From: Streptomyces adustus
GTDB taxonomy: Bacteria; Actinomycetota; Actinomycetes; Streptomycetales; Streptomycetaceae
Length of the DNA: 33,152 nt
Reading direction: 5' to 3'
Assembly (NCBI RefSeq): GCF_009377175.1
Contig: NZ_VJZD01000092.1
Coordinates: forward strand, 1-33,152
Shown here: one piece after another, positions 24,469-32,259 of the stretch
Numbering within the stretch: position 1 is the first letter of the stretch
Layout: each line of letters opens with the position of its first letter
Notes under the pieces: generated by a model
The model's database searches: none
What the model was told of the DNA's origin: nothing
What the model saw: the letters and a program-made list of their open reading frames with translations, nothing else
Position numbers and translations under genes: made by a program

Positions 24469-24518
24469 ATGACACCTTGGTTGCCAAAGTCGGGCCAAGA
24501 TGACACCTTAGTTGTCAT
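24469..24518. promoter_or_regulatory. two MarR-type operator candidates
   Basis: The 18-mer ATGACACCTTRGTTGYCA occurs at 24469-24486 and 24500-24517, centres 31 bases apart, about three helix turns. The second copy is a palindrome with arms ATGACA / TGTCAT (24500-24518) and overlaps the first bases of the hydrolase start codon. The position between divergent regulator and target genes supports a MarR operator. Confidence 0.75.
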
Positions 24519-25347
24519 GACTGTTGCTTCGGAACTGAAGTACCCGGCCATGAACCACTTCGCGTCCGCCGACGGCGACCTCGCCTACCGCGAGGCGGGC
24601 ACCGGGGATCTCGTGGTGCTGCTCCACTCGGGTTTCGTCGACCACCGGGTGTTCGACGCGGTGGTCCCGGCCCTCGCGAGCGCCCACCGGGTGGTCGCCG
24701 CGGACATCCGCGGGCACGGCGCCTCCGCCAACGCCTCGAAGCCGTTCCGCTGGGCGGACGATCTCGCGGATCTGCTGCGCCACCTCGACGCGGGCCCCGC
24801 GGCGCTCGTGGGCGTGTCGATGGGCGGCATCGTCGTCACCGACATGCTGCTCGAACACCCGGAACTGGTCCGCGCCGCCGTCGTGGCCGGGGCCTCCACC
24901 GGCGAGTTCGAGGACTCCGATCCCTGGCACCGGGCGATCCAGGCCGAGACCGCCCGCGCGCTGGCCGCCGGTGACATCGAGAGCTGGCTGACAGCGTTCC
25001 TCGGGTACGTCCCCGGACCGCACCGCTCGCCGGCCGACGTCGACCCGGCCGTCCCGCGCCGGCTGCGCGAGATGGCCCTGCACACGCTCGCCAAGCACAC
25101 CCCCGGCGAGCCGAACCTGCACGTACCGGTCACCGACACCTGGGCCCGTCTGCCGCAGGTCGGCGTCCCGGTGCTCACCCTGAACGGGGCTCTCGACACC
25201 CCCGACGTGATCGCCGCGGCCCAGCGGCTGGCGGACACCGTTCAGAACGGCCGTTCCGTGCTCGTCGAGGGCACCGCGCACTACCCGAACATGGAGAAGC
25301 CCGAAGAGTTCACCGCGATCGTCGAGGAGTTCCTGCGCACGCTCTGA
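24517..25347 (+). CDS. alpha/beta hydrolase
   Basis: Hydrolase of 276 residues. LVVLLHSGFVDHRVFDAVVP is the oxyanion-loop strand region, VVAADIRGHGAS the next conserved strand, GVSMGG the nucleophile elbow with Ser101, TLNGALDTPD the acid (Asp) and VEGTAHYPNMEKPEEF the catalytic His. It is of the epoxide-hydrolase/esterase/dehalogenase-like size class; the substrate cannot be read from the sequence. The ATG at 24517 lacks a ribosome site and is overlapped by the second MarR-like operator; an in-frame ATG at 24550 (MNHFASADG) is a real alternative. Regulation by the divergent MarR protein is likely. Ends at a strong terminator facing the P450 gene. Confidence 0.92.
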   Translation: MTVASELKYPAMNHFASADGDLAYREAGTGDLVVLLHSGFVDHRVFDAVVPALASAHRVVAADIRGHGASANASKPFRWADDLADLLRHLDAGPAALVGVSMGGIVVTDMLLEHPELVRAAVVAGASTGEFEDSDPWHRAIQAETARALAAGDIESWLTAFLGYVPGPHRSPADVDPAVPRRLREMALHTLAKHTPGEPNLHVPVTDTWARLPQVGVPVLTLNGALDTPDVIAAAQRLADTVQNGRSVLVEGTAHYPNMEKPEEFTAIVEEFLRTL

Positions 25348-25370
25348 CCGCGGGGCAGACCTGTCGGCAC

Positions 25371-25423
25371 GGCAACGCGCCCGCTCTCCCCCGGGACGTC
25401 CGAGGGAGAGCAGGCGCGTTGCC
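25371..25423. terminator. bidirectional terminator between hydrolase and P450 genes
   Basis: A 20-bp inverted repeat (25371-25390 with 25404-25423) with one mismatch and a 13-base loop, in the gap between two converging genes. Confidence 0.85.
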
Positions 25424-25469
25424 GCGAGGGCACGGTGCGGGGCGGCGGCCGCCCCGGAGCGGGCGTCCG

Positions 25470-26786
25470 TCAGGCGAGGGTGACCTGGACCGGAAGGTGC
25501 TTGATGCCGTTGACGAAGTTGGAGCGCACCCGCGGCACGTCCCCGGCCAGCTTGATGTCGGCGAGGCGCGGGATCAGCTCCTCGAACATGATGCGGATCT
25601 CGGTGCGGGCGAGCAGGTTGCCCAGGCACAGGTGGGGGCTGCCCTTGCCGAAGGTGACGTGGTCGTTGTTCTGCCGGGCGACGTCGAAGTCGTAGGGGTT
25701 GCCGAAGATCTCCTCGTCACGGTTGCCGGAGGCGAACCACATGACGACCTTGTCGCCTTCCTTGACCTGCTTGCCGCCGAGTTCGGTGTCGCGGGTGGCG
25801 GTACGCCGGAAGTGGTAGACGGGAGAGGCCCAGCGCAGGAACTCCTCGACGGCCGTCGGGATCAGCGAGGGGTCGTCCTTGAGGCGGGCGAGCTGCTCGG
25901 GGTGCTGAAGCAGGGCCAGCATGGAGTGGCTGATGGTGTGGCGGGTGGTCTCGTTGCCGGCCACCACCAGGAGCAGGAAGTAGTTGTCGAAGTCCTGCGC
26001 GGACAGCGGCACCCCGTCGCGCGGAACGGTGTTGACCAGCTTGGAGATCAGGTCGTTGCCGTCGCCGCCGCGCCGCTGACGGGCCAGCTCGCGGCCGTAC
26101 TCGAAGACCTCGATCGAGGCGGGGGAACGGAAGGGCAGGTCGCGGTACTTCTCGCTCTCCGCGCTGTGCAGCAGGACGTCGGCGTAGTCCGGGTCGGTGT
26201 TGCCGATGATCCGGTTGCCCCAGTCGATCAGCTGCTGGTTGTCCTCCGACGGCACGTCGAGCAGCCGGGCCAGGACGTTGATCGGGAAGTCCGCGGAGAC
26301 GTCCTCGACGAAGTCGAAGGTGCCCTTGGCGAGCGCCTTGTCGAGGGTGGTGGCGGTCAGACCGCGCAGGAAGTCGGCGTAGCTGTTGATGACGCTCGCG
26401 CCGAACTGCCGCTGGATGACGCTGCGCAGCGCGCGGTGGCGGACGCCGTCCATCTCCAGGATGGAGGCGCGCTTCGCGATCTGGTTGTCGTCGACCTCTT
26501 CGAGGTTGACGAACCGGGTCGAGGTGAAGGTGTCGGAGTCGCGGTCGACGCGGGCGATGTCCGCGTGCCGGGTCACGGACCAGAAGCCGGAGTTGGGGGC
26601 CTCCTCGGGCTGCCAGTGCACCGGCTCCTCGTGGCGCAGGGTGTGGAACATGCGCCAGGGCGTGATGCCGTCCGCGAAGTTGTCCAGGTCGGCGAGGTTC
26701 ACCTGGTCGAGCGGGAGGGGCTCGTCGAGGGCGGCGCGCAGCTCTTCGCGCGTGGTGGGGACGGCGGGGACGGCGGGGCTGGTCAT
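25470..26786 (-). CDS. cytochrome P450
   Basis: Soluble class I (three-component) P450 of 438 residues. The oxygen-activation helix motif is AGNETT (276-281), the ExxR pair is Glu315-Arg318, and the heme-binding loop FGKGSPHLCLG has Cys387 as the thiolate ligand; this loop is one residue longer than the common FxxGxHxC spacing. The length, the AGNETTRHTISHSM I-helix and the VNGIKHLPV end resemble the CYP125/CYP142-like bacterial branch. An AGGAGA precedes the ATG. It sits 34 bases downstream of the glutamine-synthetase-like gene on the same strand, so they are probably cotranscribed. Its electron donors are almost certainly the ferredoxin and reductase encoded divergently at 28514-29916. The substrate is unknown; an aromatic compound is likely from context. 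Confidence 0.95.
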   Translation of the reverse strand: MTSPAVPAVPTTREELRAALDEPLPLDQVNLADLDNFADGITPWRMFHTLRHEEPVHWQPEEAPNSGFWSVTRHADIARVDRDSDTFTSTRFVNLEEVDDNQIAKRASILEMDGVRHRALRSVIQRQFGASVINSYADFLRGLTATTLDKALAKGTFDFVEDVSADFPINVLARLLDVPSEDNQQLIDWGNRIIGNTDPDYADVLLHSAESEKYRDLPFRSPASIEVFEYGRELARQRRGGDGNDLISKLVNTVPRDGVPLSAQDFDNYFLLLVVAGNETTRHTISHSMLALLQHPEQLARLKDDPSLIPTAVEEFLRWASPVYHFRRTATRDTELGGKQVKEGDKVVMWFASGNRDEEIFGNPYDFDVARQNNDHVTFGKGSPHLCLGNLLARTEIRIMFEELIPRLADIKLAGDVPRVRSNFVNGIKHLPVQVTLA

Positions 26787-26820
26787 GATGGCGGATCTCC
26801 TGGGCGAGGGTGTGGGGGGC

Positions 26821-28176
26821 TCAGAGGTGGTAGGCGTACTCGGTGAACTCCCAGTCGGTGACGTGCCGACCGAAGCGCTCGACCTCGTCGCGCTTGTAGG
26901 AGAGGAAGGACGCGGTGAAGTCCTTGCCGAGGACGTCGGTGAGGGCGGTGTCCGCCTCCAGCGCGTCGAGCGCGTCGGCGAGGTTCATGGGCAGGGTGGC
27001 GGAGCGGTCGGTGTCGTAGCCGTAGCCCTCCAGCGGGGGCGGCGGCTCCTCGCCCGCCTGGACGCCGAGCAGCGCGGCGGCGATGGTGCCCGCGATCAGC
27101 AGGTAGGGGTTGGCGCTGGCGTCGCCGAGCCGGAGTTCGAGCCGGGCGCCGGAACCACGCTCCGGCGGGACGCGCAGCATGGCGCTGCGGTTGTCCAGGC
27201 CCCAGTCGATCAGCCAGGGAGCGAGGGTGTCCGGGCCGAAGCGCTTGTACGAGTTCACCGTCGGGTTGGCCAGCGCGGCGAGCGCGGGCGCGTGGGCGAG
27301 GATGCCGGCGATCGCGTGCCGGGCGGGGGCGGCGAGGCCATGGGCGCCCGCCGGGTCGTCGAAGACGTTGCGGCCCTCGCCGTCCTCGCAGGAGAGGTGG
27401 AGGTGGAAGCCCGAGCCGCCGGCGTCGCCGAAGGGCTTGGCCATGAAGGTGGCCATCCTGCCTTCCCTGCGGGCCAGTTCCTTCACGGCCGATTTGAAGC
27501 GGAAGGCGCGGTCGGCGGCGTCCAGGGCCTCGGAGTGGGTCAGGTTGATCTCGTACTGGCCGCCGTCGAACTCGTGGTTGCCGGTGACGACGCCGATGCC
27601 CAGATCGCGCAGCTGGCGCAGGGTGCGCAGCAGATGGTTGTCCGGGTCGGCGCGCAGTCCGGCGGTGTAGACGGCGCCCGTGGTCTCGGGGGACCGGCGC
27701 CAGCCGGTGGGGGCGGCGGGGTCCGGCTCCAGCAGGAAGTACTCCAGCTCGGGGCCGACGACGGGCCGCAGTCCGTGCTCGGCACACCGGTCCAGGACCG
27801 TGCGGAGCAGATCGCGGGGTGATTCGGGGACGGGCGCCGAGGTGGCGGGGTCGCGCACCTCGCCGAGGCAGGAGGCGACCCCGGGCTCCCAGGGCAGCGC
27901 GGTCAGGGTGGACAGATCGGGGCGTACGGACACGTCCGGCAGGCCGGCGTCGAGGCCGCCGGCGACCGGCACCACGTCACCCTGGGGGGTGGTGTGGTAG
28001 ACGGCCCGGCAGAAGGCCAGACCGTGCTCGCAGGCCGAGGGCAGGTGGTCCACCAGCACGTCGCGGGCGCGGTCGGTGCCGATCAGGTCGGGGTAGCTGA
28101 CCCGGACCACGTCGATGCCCTCGGCAGCGAGTCGGTCCAGGTGCCGACGGATGTCTGGGGTGTCTTGGGCGCTCAC
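26821..28176 (-). CDS. glutamine-synthetase-like gamma-glutamyl ligase
   Basis: ATP-dependent ligase of 451 residues in the glutamine synthetase superfamily. The N-terminal beta-grasp segment contains VVRVSYPDLIGTDRARDVLV. Catalytic-domain motifs: VVGPELEYFLLE and GNHEFDGGQYEINLTHSEAL (metal-binding Glu), GSGFHLHLSC (His), NPTVNSYKRF, NRSAMLRVPP and ARLELRLGDASANPYLL. There is no NLYDLP adenylylation site, so it is not the housekeeping GlnA. Members next to catabolic genes (PuuA, IpuC and aniline/polyamine systems) attach glutamate to an amine. GTG start with AGGAGA eight bases upstream. It leads the minus-strand arm with the P450 and is divergent from the ferredoxin operon. I infer an amine substrate entering this pathway. 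Confidence 0.92.
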   Translation of the reverse strand: MSAQDTPDIRRHLDRLAAEGIDVVRVSYPDLIGTDRARDVLVDHLPSACEHGLAFCRAVYHTTPQGDVVPVAGGLDAGLPDVSVRPDLSTLTALPWEPGVASCLGEVRDPATSAPVPESPRDLLRTVLDRCAEHGLRPVVGPELEYFLLEPDPAAPTGWRRSPETTGAVYTAGLRADPDNHLLRTLRQLRDLGIGVVTGNHEFDGGQYEINLTHSEALDAADRAFRFKSAVKELARREGRMATFMAKPFGDAGGSGFHLHLSCEDGEGRNVFDDPAGAHGLAAPARHAIAGILAHAPALAALANPTVNSYKRFGPDTLAPWLIDWGLDNRSAMLRVPPERGSGARLELRLGDASANPYLLIAGTIAAALLGVQAGEEPPPPLEGYGYDTDRSATLPMNLADALDALEADTALTDVLGKDFTASFLSYKRDEVERFGRHVTDWEFTEYAYHL

Positions 28177-28268
28177 CGAAATCTCCTGGGCGTATGCGGA
28201 TGGAACGGCGGGATGGGAGCGGTCACCGGGCGGGAGGGCGAGAAGCGCCGGCCATTCCGGGAGGGCTC

Positions 28269-28282
28269 GTTTGAGTCCGAAC
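28269..28282. promoter_or_regulatory. operator candidate, copy 1
   Basis: GTTTGAGTCCGAAC, an imperfect inverted repeat that matches the second copy at 28377-28390 in 11 of 14 positions. It lies about 93 bases before the ligase start, where it could control the minus-strand arm. Confidence 0.45.
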
Positions 28283-28347
28283 GGTAGGGAGGAGAACGGG
28301 CCCCCCGCAAGAGGGGGTTCGCAAAAAATTATCCACCTGGACAGCTA

Positions 28348-28376
28348 TTGACCGGGAGCGGTCGGCTTCCTATGTT
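28348..28376 (+). promoter_or_regulatory. promoter of the ferredoxin-dioxygenase operon
   Basis: TTGACC (28348-28353), a 17-base spacer and TATGTT (28371-28376): a near-consensus housekeeping promoter, preceded by an AT-rich block that could act as an UP element. An inverted repeat GACCG-GGAG-CGGTC (28350-28363) overlaps the -35. The predicted start near 28383 gives a leader of about 130 bases. Confidence 0.65.
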
Positions 28377-28390
28377 GTTTGAAGCCAAAC
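28377..28390. promoter_or_regulatory. operator candidate, copy 2
   Basis: GTTTGAAGCCAAAC, a perfect inverted repeat (arms GTTTG / CAAAC) lying directly after the -10 box and across the expected transcription start, the classic position for a repressor site. The regulator is not encoded in the window. Confidence 0.55.
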
Positions 28391-28513
28391 GAGTAGGGGA
28401 CGCGGTTCCGCCGCGGCCCTTTGGCCGAGGGGTCCGGCCGGTCACGGCCGGGCTCCTCACACCCTCTTCACTCTCCCCTTTCCCCGACGCCCCCACCCAC
28501 TGGAGGACCGGCC

Positions 28514-28702
28514 ATGAAGGTCGTCGTCGACATGAACAAGTGCCAGGACCACGGCCAGTGCGTCTTCGCCGCCCCCGACGTCTTCTCGATGGACGACGAC
28601 GGCCGCCTGCTGTTCGTCCCGGACCCGGACGACGCGCTGCGCGAAGAGGTCGAGGAAGCCGCGGACGTCTGCCCGCTCCAGGCCATCCGGATCGAGGACT
28701 GA
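28514..28702 (+). CDS. small ferredoxin of P450 redox-partner type
   Basis: Electron carrier of 62 residues. Cluster ligands are Cys10, Cys16 and Cys53 in KCQDHGQC and DVCPLQ; the position normally held by a second Cys of the CxxCxxC motif is His13. Such CxxHxxC ferredoxins carry a [3Fe-4S] cluster or a His-ligated [4Fe-4S] cluster and are typical partners of actinobacterial P450s. The acidic surface (DDDGR, EEVEEAAD) fits docking to basic partners. GGAGG lies seven bases before the ATG. The ferredoxin reductase gene starts five bases after the stop codon, so the two are cotranscribed. The expected P450 partner is encoded divergently at 25470-26786. Confidence 0.95.
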   Translation: MKVVVDMNKCQDHGQCVFAAPDVFSMDDDGRLLFVPDPDDALREEVEEAADVCPLQAIRIED

Positions 28703-28707
28703 TCCAC

Positions 28708-29916
28708 ATGAGCGGACGCATAGTCGTCGTGGGGGCCTCGATGAGCGGCCTGCGTGCCGCCGAACAGCTGCGCGCCGCCGGCTGGACCGGGACCATCACC
28801 GTGGTGGGCGACGAGCCCCACATGCCCTACAACCGGCCTCCGCTCTCCAAGGAGGTCCTGGCCGGGAAGGCTCCGTTCGAGTCCCTGGCCTTCACCCCGA
28901 AGTCCGCCGCGGCGGACGTGGAATGGCGACTGGGCACCAAGGCCGTCGCCGCCGGTCTCGACGAGCGGACCGTCACGCTCGACGACGGTTCCACCCTGGC
29001 CTACGACGGACTGGTCGTCGCCACCGGCATGCGGCCGCGTCGGCTGCGCTGCCCGGGGCCGCTCGCCGGACGGCACACCGTCCGTACGATCGACGACGCC
29101 CAGGCGCTGCGCGACGATCTGACCAGGCCGGGCGTCCGGGTGGTCGTGGTCGGCGCCGGGTTCATCGGCTGCGAGGTGGCCGCCACCGCCGTCGGCCTCG
29201 GTGTCACCGAGGTGACGGTCGTCGACCCGCTGCCGCTGCCCATGGTCGGACCGCTGGGCGAACTGCTGGCCCGCGCCCTGCTCGCCCGGCACGAGGCACG
29301 CGGAGTGCGCTTCGCGCTCGGCGCCCAGGTCGCCGGGTTCGAGGGCGACGAGCGGGTGACCGGTGTGGTGCTCGCCGACGGGACGGTCCTGCCCGCCGAC
29401 GTGGTCGTGGAGTCGGTCGGCTCCGTCGCCAACGTCGAGTGGCTTGACGGCAACGGCCTCGACCTCTCCGACGGCGTCCTCACCGACGAGCAGCTGCGCG
29501 TCGGCGGCCGGCCCGACGTGGTCGCGGTCGGCGACGTCGCCCGCTTCCCCAACGCCCGCTACGACGGCGTACCGCGCCGCGTCGAGCACTGGTCCATCCC
29601 CACGGACACCGCGAAGCACGCGGCGCGCACCCTGGTGGCCCGGCTGACCGGCGCCGACGCCGAGGCCGCCCCGTTCTCGCCGCTGCCCACCTTCTGGAGC
29701 GACCAGCACGAGTTCCGGCTCCAGTCCTTCGGGGCCCCCGCCCTCGGCAAGGCCGACGTACGGGTGCTGGACGGCGACCCGGACGGCGACGTCCTGGCCG
29801 GCTACCACGTCGACGACCGGCTGGTCGGTGTCGTCGCGCTCGGCGGTCACAAGGCCGCCATGGGCGCCGCCCGCTACCGCACCCAGCTCATGAAGCAGCC
29901 CGTCCCCACCGCCTGA
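28708..29916 (+). CDS. FAD-dependent ferredoxin reductase
   Basis: NAD(P)H:ferredoxin oxidoreductase of 402 residues that would pass electrons to the adjacent ferredoxin. The N-terminal dinucleotide fold is IVVVGASMSGLRAAEQLR (FAD), followed by the family block MPYNRPPLSKEVLAGK and GLVVATGMRPRRL. The second nucleotide fold is VVVVGAGFIGCEVAATA (NADH), the FAD ribityl site is VVAVGDVARFPN, and the C-terminal domain has FWSDQHEFRLQSFG. This is the putidaredoxin/rhodocoxin reductase family. No ribosome site stands out in the five-base gap after the ferredoxin stop, suggesting translational coupling. The 3' end carries a 23-bp tandem duplication that supplies the present stop codon. Confidence 0.95.
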   Translation: MSGRIVVVGASMSGLRAAEQLRAAGWTGTITVVGDEPHMPYNRPPLSKEVLAGKAPFESLAFTPKSAAADVEWRLGTKAVAAGLDERTVTLDDGSTLAYDGLVVATGMRPRRLRCPGPLAGRHTVRTIDDAQALRDDLTRPGVRVVVVGAGFIGCEVAATAVGLGVTEVTVVDPLPLPMVGPLGELLARALLARHEARGVRFALGAQVAGFEGDERVTGVVLADGTVLPADVVVESVGSVANVEWLDGNGLDLSDGVLTDEQLRVGGRPDVVAVGDVARFPNARYDGVPRRVEHWSIPTDTAKHAARTLVARLTGADAEAAPFSPLPTFWSDQHEFRLQSFGAPALGKADVRVLDGDPDGDVLAGYHVDDRLVGVVALGGHKAAMGAARYRTQLMKQPVPTA

Positions 29917-29936
29917 AGCAGCCCGTCCCCACCGCC
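29891..29936. repeat. 23-bp perfect tandem duplication at the reductase 3' end
   Basis: 29891-29913 and 29914-29936 are identical. The first copy encodes the end of the reductase (KQPVPTA); the TGA stop is the first codon of the second copy. Before the duplication the same protein would have ended at the TAA now at 29937. Confidence 0.95.
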
Positions 29937-29951
29937 TAAGGAATCCCCGCC

Positions 29952-30758
29952 ATGTCCCCAGTCCGTGGTTTCTTCCACCCCAAGACCACGAGCGGCGCCT
30001 CGTCGCTGATCCCGAACCCGCCGTGGCGCTACTCGGGCGACCTGCTCACCGTCGAGTACCGCACGGACCCCGCGCGCGTACGGGAGCTGCTGCCCGAGCC
30101 GCTGGAGCTCGCCGACGAGGACCCGGGCGCGGTCGCGCTGATCTGGGCCGACTGGCAGTCCTGCTCGGCGTCCGGCGACGAGCTGCTGGACCCGGTGCTC
30201 TCCCAGTACAAGGAGGCGTTCGCGGTCGTGCGCTGCCAGTACCGGGGCCGGACGTACTCCCGCTGCGTGTACATCTGGGTCGACAAGGACTTCGCGATCG
30301 CCCGCGGTCTGCACCAGGGCTACCCGAAGAAGCTCGGCTCGATCCACCAGACCCGCCCGCACCCCTACGGCCCCGCCCCGCGCATCGAGGCCGGCGCCCG
30401 CTTCGGCGCCACGCTCGCCGCCGCGGACCGGCGCCTGGCCCAGACGGTGGTGACGCTGCGCGAGCCGTCCGAGACCAACGGCTTCGTCAACGCCCACCCG
30501 ATGGCCCACCACCGCTGGCTGCCGTCCATCGAGAAGGGCAAGGGCCTCGCGCTCGACGAGCTGATCGAGACCGGCGCCGCCTCCTTCGAGGCCGGGCAGG
30601 CCTGGAAGGGCGACGCCGAGCTGGAGCTCTTCGAGGCGCCCACCGAGGAACTGGCCCGGCTGGAGATCCACGAGCCCATCGCCGCGTACTACCGGCAGGT
30701 CGGCGTGGTCTGGGACGGCGGCCGGCTGCTGGAGTCCGGCACCTCCGACGCCGAATAA
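29952..30758 (+). CDS. acetoacetate decarboxylase family protein
   Basis: Protein of 268 residues in the acetoacetate decarboxylase-like superfamily. The Schiff-base lysine signature is GYPKKLGSI with Lys126-Lys127, the positions equivalent to the catalytic lysine pair of the clostridial enzyme. Other blocks are YRTDPARVRELLPEPLEL, YKEAFAVVRCQYRGRTYSR and YIWVDKDFAIARGLHQ. Members of this family also catalyse aldol, dehydratase and other decarboxylation reactions, so true acetoacetate activity is not implied. Its place between the P450 redox pair and HpaE/HpaD genes suggests action on a 2-oxo or beta-keto intermediate of ring breakdown. AAGGA lies nine bases before the ATG. Confidence 0.92.
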   Translation: MSPVRGFFHPKTTSGASSLIPNPPWRYSGDLLTVEYRTDPARVRELLPEPLELADEDPGAVALIWADWQSCSASGDELLDPVLSQYKEAFAVVRCQYRGRTYSRCVYIWVDKDFAIARGLHQGYPKKLGSIHQTRPHPYGPAPRIEAGARFGATLAAADRRLAQTVVTLREPSETNGFVNAHPMAHHRWLPSIEKGKGLALDELIETGAASFEAGQAWKGDAELELFEAPTEELARLEIHEPIAAYYRQVGVVWDGGRLLESGTSDAE

Positions 30759-30795
30759 CCCCCGTACGCATCAGCACCTGACCTGGAGACCGGAC

Positions 30796-32259
30796 ATGAC
30801 CGAGCACACCATCACCGTGGCCGGCGTCGCCGTCGACACCCGGCACTGGATCGGCGGCGAACGCGTCGCCTCCCCCGCCACCTTCACCGACGTCTCACCG
30901 ATCGACGGCAGCGTCCTCGGCGAGATCTCCCGGGGCACCGCCACCGAGGCCGAGGCGGCGGTGGCCGCCGCCAAGGCCGCCTTCCCCGGCTGGGCCGCCA
31001 CGCCCCGCGCCGAGCGCGCCCGGCTGCTGCACGCCGTCGCCGACGGTGTGGAGAAGCGCATCGAAGAGCTGGCGATCGTCGAGACCCACGACAACGGCGC
31101 CCTGCTGCGTTCGCACCGCCGCGGTGTGATGCCGCGCGTCGCCCACAACTTCCGCTTCTTCGCCGACTGGCTGCTGAAGCTGGAGCACGAGGACTTCGAG
31201 ACCCGCGGCCACACCAACCACGTCTCCTGGGACCCGGCCGGACCCTCGGTGCTGATCACCCCGTGGAACGCGCCGCTGATGCTGGCCACCTGGAAGATCG
31301 CCCCGGCGCTCGCGGCCGGCAACACGGTCGTCCTCAAGCCCGCCGAGTGGACCCCGCTGACCGCCTCGCTGCTGGCCGACATCGCCGCCGAGGCCGGTCT
31401 GCCCGCCGGAGTGTTCAACGTCGTCCAGGGCTACGGCTCCGAGATCGGCGACGCCCTCACCTCGCACCCGGACGTGCGCCGCATCAGCTTCACCGGCTCC
31501 GTCCCGACCGCCAAGCGGATCTCGCAGTCGGCGGCGGCCCAGCTCACCCCGCTCAGCCTGGAACTCGGCGGCAAGTCCCCGCTGCTGGTCTTCGCCGACG
31601 CCGACCTGGACCTGGCCGTCGACCTGGCGGTCGAGCAGTACGACAACGCCGGACAGGTCTGCCTGGCCGCCACCCGCTTCCTGGTCGAGGAGACGGTCGC
31701 CGAGGAGTTCACCCGCCGCTTCACCGAGAAGGCGGGCAGGCTGGTCCAGGGCGACCCGCGCGACGAGGCCACCGACATCGGGCCCAACATCCACCCGCGT
31801 CAGCTGGAGAAGATCGACGGGTTCGTGCAGCGGGCGCTCGCAGCCGGGGCCCGCGCCGTCATCGGCGGACACCGCGGCGAGGGCCAGTACTACGCGCCCA
31901 CCTTGCTCACCGATGTGGCCCAGGACTCGGAGATCGTGCAGGAGGAGGTCTTCGGCCCGGTCCTGACCCTCCAGACCTTCGCCGACGAGGACGAGGCCGT
32001 CCGCCTCGCCAACGACACCCGCTTCGGCCTCGCCGCCACGCTCGCCACCGGCGACCCCGCGCGCGCCGAACGCGTCACGGCCCGGCTGGTGGCCGGCACC
32101 GTCTGGGTCAACTGCTTCTTCGTACGGGACCTCCAGGCGCCCTTCGGCGGCTCCCGCCACTCCGGAGTCGGCCGCGAGGGCGGCACCTGGAGCTTCGACT
32201 TCTACTGCGACGTCAAGAACACCGTCACCGCGCCGAAGGGATGGCAGGACCATGGGTGA
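30796..32259 (+). CDS. hpaE: 5-carboxymethyl-2-hydroxymuconate semialdehyde dehydrogenase-like ALDH
   Basis: NAD-dependent aldehyde dehydrogenase of 487 residues. Family landmarks: WNAPLMLATWKIAPALAAGN, the LELGGKSP motif with Glu256, the catalytic Cys289 in GQVCLAATR, and EEVFGPVLTLQTF. The C-terminal signature WVNCFFVRDL, PFGGSRHSGVGREGG and WSFDFYCDVKNTV is characteristic of HpaE, which oxidises the ring-cleavage product of homoprotocatechuate. Its stop overlaps the start of the dioxygenase gene by eight bases, so the two are coupled and very likely act consecutively. GGAG lies six bases before the ATG. I am confident of the subfamily; the exact substrate could be a related semialdehyde. 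Confidence 0.93.
   Translation: MTEHTITVAGVAVDTRHWIGGERVASPATFTDVSPIDGSVLGEISRGTATEAEAAVAAAKAAFPGWAATPRAERARLLHAVADGVEKRIEELAIVETHDNGALLRSHRRGVMPRVAHNFRFFADWLLKLEHEDFETRGHTNHVSWDPAGPSVLITPWNAPLMLATWKIAPALAAGNTVVLKPAEWTPLTASLLADIAAEAGLPAGVFNVVQGYGSEIGDALTSHPDVRRISFTGSVPTAKRISQSAAAQLTPLSLELGGKSPLLVFADADLDLAVDLAVEQYDNAGQVCLAATRFLVEETVAEEFTRRFTEKAGRLVQGDPRDEATDIGPNIHPRQLEKIDGFVQRALAAGARAVIGGHRGEGQYYAPTLLTDVAQDSEIVQEEVFGPVLTLQTFADEDEAVRLANDTRFGLAATLATGDPARAERVTARLVAGTVWVNCFFVRDLQAPFGGSRHSGVGREGGTWSFDFYCDVKNTVTAPKGWQDHG

Larger units (their letters stand above)
28177..28513. other. 337-base divergent control region of the catabolic island
   Basis: Separates the ligase-P450 arm from the ferredoxin-dioxygenase arm. 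It holds a near-consensus plus-strand promoter (28348-28376), an inverted repeat at 28350-28363, two related 14-bp motifs (28269-28282 and 28377-28390) and an AT-rich segment at 28321-28336. The promoter of the minus-strand arm is not obvious to me. Confidence 0.6.

Noticed and set aside
25419..26846. 475-codon open frame antisense to the P450 gene
   Set aside because: Val/Gly/Glu-rich mirror frame of a clear P450; no ribosome site or family signature.
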